The notes under the pieces are model-generated. The model did not search any database. It was not told the DNA's origin and saw only the letters and a program-made list of their open reading frames with translations. This document shows positions 52,302 through 57,372 of a stretch of 57,372 bases of DNA, piece by piece. The translations under genes were made by a program, and so were the position numbers. Every line of letters begins with the position of its first letter. The first letter of the stretch is position 1. Source of the stretch: an uncultured cyanobacterium (GTDB taxonomy: Bacteria; Cyanobacteriota; Cyanobacteriia; Cyanobacteriales; Nostocaceae); contig CAIVAU010000245.1 of the NCBI GenBank assembly GCA_903903925.1, positions 1-57,372 of the forward strand, written 5' to 3'.

Positions 52302-53990
52302 TCAACGCCAACCCAAAAAGCGTAACCCAGGTACGATGAGGTAGTTACTTACCCCTAAGCAAAAGCTGAGAGAAACACCCATAAAGCCGAAAAAAGTCAC
52401 ACGAAGCAACAAGTGATTCCAACCGGGGCTAAAAAAGTTGAAAACATTAGCTGGAAGCCCCACAACAATCAAACCTGTAAAGATAATCGCAGTGCCAAAT
52501 GCCGCGATCGCAGCGTGAACTATGTGATGGCTACGTAAACCTAAACCAAGGGTGAGTAGGGAAACAGAAGCTAAAATCATTCCCACAAATCCATTGGTAG
52601 TATCTTGTGGTGTCATTAATTGTAAAACTAACCAACCAAAGCCATAGCCGATCATGCCCATCAGCGACGCTACTAAAAACCGCCTTTGCTGACCAAAACT
52701 CCCTGCGACCACAAGCCCCCATGCAGTTCCCAAGCCGGCTCCTACAAATAAAAAGATCTCTGAATCTGACGCAGTTTGAATGTTGGGAAACAGGGAAGGA
52801 AGCTGATGAGACAACAATTCAGTCAATTGGCGGTCTAAGTTTGTTTGCCTTGCCACAATCATCCCAAAGATCGTACCAAAAGCAGCGCCAACACCTGTGA
52901 AAAGCATTGACCAAGTGGTATCTAAAAAAGCTAGTAAGACCTGACAAATTGCCTTGAAGATGAAAAGAATAGTTTTGGTAAGGGCTTGTGTTAGGTAAAT
53001 GAAAGCTTGCTTCACACTTCCTAACCAAAGTCGCAGGAATAGCTCTAGCTGAGAGAAAAACTGCTTTTGGGGGGAGGGTTGGGAAATCTTTGCCAAACTT
53101 TTTTGAAGACTAGCCGCACTTGTCGGACGCGATCTCATATCCTCTTGCACCGTCTCATCCAGCAAATCTGCTAGTTTAGGATTGACATTTAACCCATTAC
53201 GCCAGACCAACTTTCCAGTGAGTGGGTCTTCCAAATCTAAGAGAGATTTGCCAGTCAACATCTCAATCATCGTCCGACCAAGGGCATAAAAATCGGTAGC
53301 AGGACCCACACTACCCCCAGCCATTTGTTCTGGTGGACTGTAGCCAGAAGAATATAACTTGGTTGAAGAAGGCTCTCGACGAAAGTGGCTTGAACTAAAT
53401 TGTTTTACCCCACCAAAATCAATTAGTACCAGATCCCCGTTATTCAGGGGAGCTAGGGGCGATCGCAACATCAAATTAGAAGGTTTAATATCGCGGTGAA
53501 TAATCTTGCGTTTATGTAATTCCTGTAAAATCTCTAAAGCTTGGGCTAACCAGTTTAACACCAATTCTTGGGGACACCCTTGAGGAAATTGCTGTAAGAC
53601 ATCATCTAAAGTTTGACCATTGATTTTTTCCATCACCAGACAAGGTAGCTGGCGCGGGAGTGAATTGCCCAAATTTACCAGAAAATACCCATCGGCATCA
53701 ACTTTAGGAATACCTGGATGTCGCAAATTGCTTAAAATAGCAGCCTCTTGGACAAACAATTCCAATGCCTTTGGTGAGTCTTCCACCAAAACTTTCACTA
53801 CCTTTTCTGTTAGAGTCTTTTCATCCCAAACAGTGTAAATTTGGGCAAACCCTCCCTCTCCTAGACGCTCAAGTGGGATATAACGGTCTACAAGTTGTAG
53901 CGATGCGCCACAACTGTTGCAAAACTTATCTCCCCAACGCTGGGGATATGGACGCTGACAATCTGGATTAATGCAGTAAATTGCACGCAC
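52302..53990 (-). CDS. Zinc-ribbon Ser/Thr protein kinase with membrane domain
   Basis: A 562-residue Hanks-type kinase. The N-terminal ribbon uses Cys6, Cys11, Cys24 and Cys27. The kinase domain (36-300) has LGEGGFAQIY, Lys66, Glu82, the catalytic HRDIKPSN (Asp167) and DFGGVKQF (Asp191). The C-terminal 240 residues hold at least four to five membrane spans with no known domain. The start is GTG at 53990. It stands convergently to the CHAT gene. The membrane part may be the sensor, an arrangement seen in several cyanobacterial kinases. Confidence 0.92.
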   Translation of the reverse strand: MRAIYCINPDCQRPYPQRWGDKFCNSCGASLQLVDRYIPLERLGEGGFAQIYTVWDEKTLTEKVVKVLVEDSPKALELFVQEAAILSNLRHPGIPKVDADGYFLVNLGNSLPRQLPCLVMEKINGQTLDDVLQQFPQGCPQELVLNWLAQALEILQELHKRKIIHRDIKPSNLMLRSPLAPLNNGDLVLIDFGGVKQFSSSHFRREPSSTKLYSSGYSPPEQMAGGSVGPATDFYALGRTMIEMLTGKSLLDLEDPLTGKLVWRNGLNVNPKLADLLDETVQEDMRSRPTSAASLQKSLAKISQPSPQKQFFSQLELFLRLWLGSVKQAFIYLTQALTKTILFIFKAICQVLLAFLDTTWSMLFTGVGAAFGTIFGMIVARQTNLDRQLTELLSHQLPSLFPNIQTASDSEIFLFVGAGLGTAWGLVVAGSFGQQRRFLVASLMGMIGYGFGWLVLQLMTPQDTTNGFVGMILASVSLLTLGLGLRSHHIVHAAIAAFGTAIIFTGLIVVGLPANVFNFFSPGWNHLLLRVTFFGFMGVSLSFCLGVSNYLIVPGLRFLGWR

Positions 53991-54089
53991 TTGATTGAAT
54001 GCAGGACACAGCCGCTAAAAAACAAAGGCTATCGTTGATTGTACACAAATTATTCATGGGGTGTGGGGTGATATATTTCCTGGAGTTCC

Positions 54090-54356
54090 TTAAGCAATGT
54101 GCATTTTGAGAACGCTCTTAGGAGCCTTGCGCACTCTGGCTAAGATTGTCTCTTTGCCTAAGCGCTGACAAGCTTCATAGCGATGACATCCAGAAAAACC
54201 GTAATATTGCCCATCCACTTCTAAAACATCTATCGGTTCTTGCTGTCCGATCGCCGCGATCGATTCCATCAAGGCTTGTACCTTCTGTGGATCGTTTTGG
54301 CGCGGTAAAGGTCGTCTAATTTGATTCAATGGGATTTCTTCAACCTTATTCATCAT
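54090..54356 (-). CDS. srx: Sulfiredoxin (ParB-like fold)
   Basis: An 88-residue protein with the sulfiredoxin signature FSGCHRYEACQRLG (Cys57, His58, Arg59), preceded by PLPRQNDPQKVQALMESI. Sulfiredoxin uses ATP to repair over-oxidised 2-Cys peroxiredoxin (Cys-sulfinic acid). The size fits cyanobacterial homologues. A double ATG allows starts at 54356 or 54353. It lies behind the kinase gene on the same strand but is separated from the next gene by a hairpin. Confidence 0.9.
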   Translation of the reverse strand: MMNKVEEIPLNQIRRPLPRQNDPQKVQALMESIAAIGQQEPIDVLEVDGQYYGFSGCHRYEACQRLGKETILARVRKAPKSVLKMHIA

Positions 54357-54442
54357 AAATTTTACTTTTTGTCACTCTCTCTAAATCATACTCGTTATGA
54401 GTTTAAGTTGCAACTGGAGTCAAACCGTATTTTTCATAGCAA

Positions 54443-54465
54443 TAGATCGGGTGTAGCCCGATCTA
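54443..54465. terminator. Nine-base perfect hairpin
   Basis: TAGATCGGG pairs with CCCGATCTA around a five-base loop. It lies 48 bases past the stop of the 54514-55005 gene on the minus strand. No T-run follows closely, so it may be a dispersed palindrome or a weak terminator. Confidence 0.5.
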
Positions 54466-54513
54466 CGAAATCAAATTGATCTGGATTGATGCAATTGGAC
54501 GACTGAGCCCAAA

Positions 54514-55005
54514 TTAACTGTAAACCTGTCCTGGCGCGTTATCATCTACAGGAAACTGGACGAACCCAACTGGGTGATGGGTAAAGTGGAGTACAGAAAG
54601 TCCTGGGTTATCATTGGTGGCATAAGCTTGAGAAGAATCAATGTACTCACCCTGCATTCTGGTCGTTTGTCCTTCAACAAATGGCACTGGGTCTACCAAG
54701 CCTTCCTGATCGCCAAACCGAATAGCAACAAAAATCTCCGAAGACACAGAAAATCCTTCTGGCAAACCTTCACTATACTCAACCTTGATTTCATTCAAAA
54801 TCAGGTGTTCATGATTAGCACCGTTATGATTATCAGGAGAGGGATAAAGTTTCTCAATCTTACCGACGACACGAATCAGTGGACCACCAATAGATTGCTT
54901 AAATCGGTGGTGAGGTAAGAAACTAGTAGCTTTTGTGAAATCACTTCCATGAGCGTGATCCTGTTCAGGATTAGCGTCGGAATGTTTATGAGAATGTTTC
55001 GACAT
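54514..55005 (-). CDS. DUF3465-like protein with His-rich N-terminus
   Basis: About 163 residues. The N-terminus is His-rich (MSKHSHKHSD, DHAHGSD). The rest matches the DUF3465 pattern: RVVGKIEKLYPSP, HEHLILNEI, VPFVEGQTTRMQGEYI and a final VLHFTHHPVGF. The His clusters could bind metal. I use ATG 55005; the frame from 55185 is not supported. The gene overlaps nothing and is divergent from the SpoIID gene, so the two share about 140 bases of leader. Confidence 0.6.
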   Translation of the reverse strand: MSKHSHKHSDANPEQDHAHGSDFTKATSFLPHHRFKQSIGGPLIRVVGKIEKLYPSPDNHNGANHEHLILNEIKVEYSEGLPEGFSVSSEIFVAIRFGDQEGLVDPVPFVEGQTTRMQGEYIDSSQAYATNDNPGLSVLHFTHHPVGFVQFPVDDNAPGQVYS

Positions 55006-55144
55006 TGGAATTGTTACCTTTGATTCAGTTGGACTCCTTTGATATACCACAAGATATTTACATATTCCGGAATGGATAAAGAAATTAGTGAAGACAGAAG
55101 GAAACCTGAAATTCACTCCCACAAAGCACGAGCAGCAAAATCTC

Positions 55145-56731
55145 ATGTCCATGAAAATCTCGCTCTGGCGTTTCGCGTACACCACACTGACAACATTTTG
55201 TTTATTAGATCTGACTGGTACATCGGGTCCTGCAAGTCAAACAAAGGATGTGGATCTGAGAATTGGGATTGTACAGCGATTTGGAGATAAACCAACAGCA
55301 CAACTGCAACTGGAACCCACCCCTGGCGATCGCCTAAAGCTGAGATTTAAAGCTGGTAATCAAGAGCAAACCCTAATAACTGCCGACCCAGTCCGACTGG
55401 AAACACTGATAAAACCTTTACCTCAACCAGTCGTTGAAGAACGGGTGGTGCTGGGAACCTACCGCACCTTTGAAACAGCGGAAGACAGTGCTAATCACTG
55501 GAGAGATCAGAAAATCGAAGTAGAGATAGCCCAACCAGAACGCTGGCAAGTTTGGGCAAAACGGGAAGTTTACAACACTCCTTTACTAAGACGCTTGCTA
55601 TTGCAAAGTGTACAAGCAGCAGGAAACAATACAGCCCACCTTGACACCCAAGTTTTGAGACAAGTACCACAAGTCAGTTGGGTAGTGAATGGCAAACGCT
55701 ACAGCCCCAATTATCTAGAAATTAGCAGTAGCAAAAATTTAATTCGGGTGAATGAAAGTCAAGAACAAGACCTTGCTCGTCTTTATGCTGGCAGGATAGA
55801 GTTGCAGCCAAATGCTTACGGTACATATACTTTGGTCAATGAAGTGCCGCTCGAAACTTATTTGCGCGGAGTCGTACCCAATGAAATTGGCTCTTCGACA
55901 CCAACATCAGCGTTGGAAGCACAGGCGATCATTGCCCGGACTTACGCCCTACGAAATTTACGCAGGTTTGCGATAGATAACTACCAGTTATGTGCTGATA
56001 CTCATTGCCAAGTTTACTACGGGTTGAATGATGTGACTGACAAGACAGATGAGGCGATCGCCACAACACGGGGTATGGTACTAACGTATCATAACGAGCT
56101 AGTGGATGCCCTCTATTCTTCCACGACTGGTGGCGTTACTGCTTCCTTTAGCGACGTCTGGAATGGTGAAGATCGTCCTTATCTGCAATCGATAGTGGAT
56201 GCCCCAAGTCAGATTTGGAACTTGTCTGAGCAGAGTTTAGCAGATGAAAAGAACTTCCAGCAGTTTATGAGTCTCCGGCAAGGATTTAACGAAAGCGGTA
56301 GAGATCGGCTATTTCGGTGGCGCAAAGAAAGTAGCCTAGACGATATTACCAAGGATCTACAGAAATTTCTCAAAGTGAAAAACAGTTCCTACGCCAAGTT
56401 TAAAACTATTCAAGAAATAAGAGTAGCAGAGCGAAGCAAAAGCGGACGCATTCTCAAACTGAATGTGAAAACTGATATTGGCACTTTTACTTTAAACAAA
56501 GACGAAGTACGCAGTGCCTTTGCTGCCCCCATCAGCACGCTTTTTTACCTGCAACCTTTGAACAAAGGCGAATCAAGCCTTTGGGGATATGCCTTTATCG
56601 GTGGTGGTTTAGGACATGGAGTTGGCTTAAGTCAAACTGGTGCTCAAAATTTAGCCAACCTAGGTTGGTCTACTTCAAAGATCCTCCAGTTCTACTATCC
56701 CGGTACTCAAATCCAAAGAGTTAGGACTTAG
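55145..56731 (+). CDS. SpoIID/LytB-domain protein
   Basis: About 528 residues with a probable signal peptide (MKISLWRFAYTTLTTFCLL). The SpoIID core covers residues about 210-500 with LETYLRGVVPNEI, ALEAQAIIARTYALRNL, DTHCQVYYG and GHGVGLSQTGAQNLA, followed by ILQFYYPGT. In sporulating bacteria SpoIID cuts peptidoglycan glycan strands as a lytic transglycosylase. Cyanobacterial homologues are thought to remodel the wall. Starts at ATG 55145 and 55151 are both near; the frame from 55088 is longer but begins before the signal sequence. Confidence 0.85.
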   Translation: MSMKISLWRFAYTTLTTFCLLDLTGTSGPASQTKDVDLRIGIVQRFGDKPTAQLQLEPTPGDRLKLRFKAGNQEQTLITADPVRLETLIKPLPQPVVEERVVLGTYRTFETAEDSANHWRDQKIEVEIAQPERWQVWAKREVYNTPLLRRLLLQSVQAAGNNTAHLDTQVLRQVPQVSWVVNGKRYSPNYLEISSSKNLIRVNESQEQDLARLYAGRIELQPNAYGTYTLVNEVPLETYLRGVVPNEIGSSTPTSALEAQAIIARTYALRNLRRFAIDNYQLCADTHCQVYYGLNDVTDKTDEAIATTRGMVLTYHNELVDALYSSTTGGVTASFSDVWNGEDRPYLQSIVDAPSQIWNLSEQSLADEKNFQQFMSLRQGFNESGRDRLFRWRKESSLDDITKDLQKFLKVKNSSYAKFKTIQEIRVAERSKSGRILKLNVKTDIGTFTLNKDEVRSAFAAPISTLFYLQPLNKGESSLWGYAFIGGGLGHGVGLSQTGAQNLANLGWSTSKILQFYYPGTQIQRVRT

Positions 56732-56964
56732 GAGTTAGAATTGATAAGGGTTTGGCAGCTATCTTGACAGCGAGAGATGGCTCCTGTTGTCTTCTAAGTC
56801 CCTAACAATTCTGACTCCTGAATTCTGACTCCTGACTCCTTGGTTAGGCTTTTCTTGAACCGTATGTACACTAGAAGTATGTCAATAAAGCAGGAACACA
56901 TAATTCTATGTGTTCCTACCTGACTGTGACCTGATATAGACAATTTGCCAAACTAAATTCAAAA
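56732..56964. repeat. Intergenic repeats: GACTCCT units and an 11-base hairpin
   Basis: GACTCCT-type units lie at 56812-56840. AGGAACACATA (56892-56902) pairs perfectly with TATGTGTTCCT (56907-56917) around ATTC. It could be a transcript end or a palindromic repeat. No gene is seen. Confidence 0.6.
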
Positions 56965-57016
56965 AGCAGACACAGCAGAGAAAGAAATTTCTTCATCTGT
57001 GCTGCTTATTTTTTTG
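56965..57016. terminator. Bidirectional terminator between spoIID-like and petF genes
   Basis: AGCAGACACAG pairs with CTGTGCTGCT (one bulge), enclosing an AAGAAATTTCTT palindrome. The plus-strand end has TTATTTTTTT and the minus-strand end reads CTGCTTTTTG. It can therefore end both convergent transcripts. Confidence 0.8.
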
Positions 57017-57051
57017 ATCTTCCAACAGATCTGAGATGGAGATACCTACTT

Positions 57052-57351
57052 TTAGTAAAGTTCTTCTTCTTTGTGGGTTTCGATGGTGCAGTCTGAGGTT
57101 GGGTAAGCGACACAGGTCAGTACATATCCAGCTTCTATTTGGTCGTCGTCTAAGAATGACTGGTCAGACTGGTCAACAGTACCCGCTGTGATTTTGCCAG
57201 CACAGGTTGAGCAAGCACCAGCGCGGCAAGAGTATGGTAGATCAAGACCATCTTCTTCCGCAGCGTCCAGAATATACTCATCGTCATCAACTTCGATAGT
57301 TTTTTCTAGATCTTCAGCTTTGTTGATGAGTGTCACTTTATAAGTCGCCAT
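57052..57351 (-). CDS. petF: Plant-type [2Fe-2S] ferredoxin
   Basis: A 99-residue ferredoxin. The cluster ligands are Cys42, Cys47, Cys50 and Cys80 (SCRAGACSTCAG, then LTC), the standard spacing. It carries the acidic surface (VDDDEYILDAAEEDG) used to dock with photosystem I, FNR and other partners, and ends in KEEELY like the vegetative-cell PetF of Nostocales. GAGG lies seven bases before the ATG. Expected role: electron carrier from photosystem I. Confidence 0.97.
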   Translation of the reverse strand: MATYKVTLINKAEDLEKTIEVDDDEYILDAAEEDGLDLPYSCRAGACSTCAGKITAGTVDQSDQSFLDDDQIEAGYVLTCVAYPTSDCTIETHKEEELY

Positions 57352-57372
57352 TTAGTCATCCTCTCTTTTGCT

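Overview
The window looks like a chromosomal segment of a filamentous, probably Nostocales-type, cyanobacterium. The evidence is: many HIP1 octamers (GCGATCGC); short tandem heptamer arrays (AGTCAAA, GACTCCT, GGTTGTT and GACGGTT types); xisH/xisI genes; a plant-type [2Fe-2S] ferredoxin; and WD40, CHAT-TPR, hemagglutinin-like and Ser/Thr-kinase genes. I cannot name the species. I saw no rRNA, tRNA or CRISPR array.

Layout. Positions 1-7000 are a patchy accessory region: an SsuD-like flavin monooxygenase, a WD40 protein, an XRE regulator with a possible leader peptide, small unknown genes, the 3' remnant of an IscB-type RNA-guided nuclease beside a large palindromic structure, a ribbon-helix-helix protein, and a fragment of a CHAT-type gene. 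Positions 6950-16370 are mostly conserved housekeeping genes: a G3E/CobW GTPase, a U32 peptidase/RlhA-like protein, NIF3, a polyamine-type binding lipoprotein, a small four-cysteine protein and an old yellow enzyme. An MHYT-domain histidine kinase follows.

Positions 18.7-33.3 kb form a catabolic or scavenging island. It holds a DOPA-dioxygenase-like protein, a class II aldolase, two paralogous pairs of an AprA/fumarate-reductase-like flavoprotein with a two-cluster ferredoxin, a sulfonate/taurine-type binding lipoprotein and a truncated second copy, an amidohydrolase, an aldo/keto reductase, an ABC half-transporter, a methyltransferase and a TauD/TfdA dioxygenase. The amidohydrolase and TauD genes share a near-identical promoter-region word, which suggests co-regulation. 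The most reasonable reading is sulfur scavenging from an organosulfur, possibly aromatic, compound. The substrate is unknown and no ABC permease is encoded here. This island is the best candidate for an undescribed pathway.

Positions 33.6-46.4 kb hold an orphan XisH/XisI pair, two large exported phosphodiesterases/phosphatases, a PII-like protein next to an unknown protein with weak resemblance to terminase nucleases, a zinc-type CDF transporter, and a 1005-residue protein with a degenerate P-loop and a C-terminal membrane anchor. Two MITE-like elements with target-site duplications lie at 32156-32269 and 38423-38547.

Positions 46.8-57.4 kb encode a two-partner-secretion-like hemagglutinin, an exported CHAT caspase-like TPR protein, a zinc-ribbon Ser/Thr kinase with membrane segments, sulfiredoxin, a DUF3465-like protein, a SpoIID-domain protein and the ferredoxin PetF.
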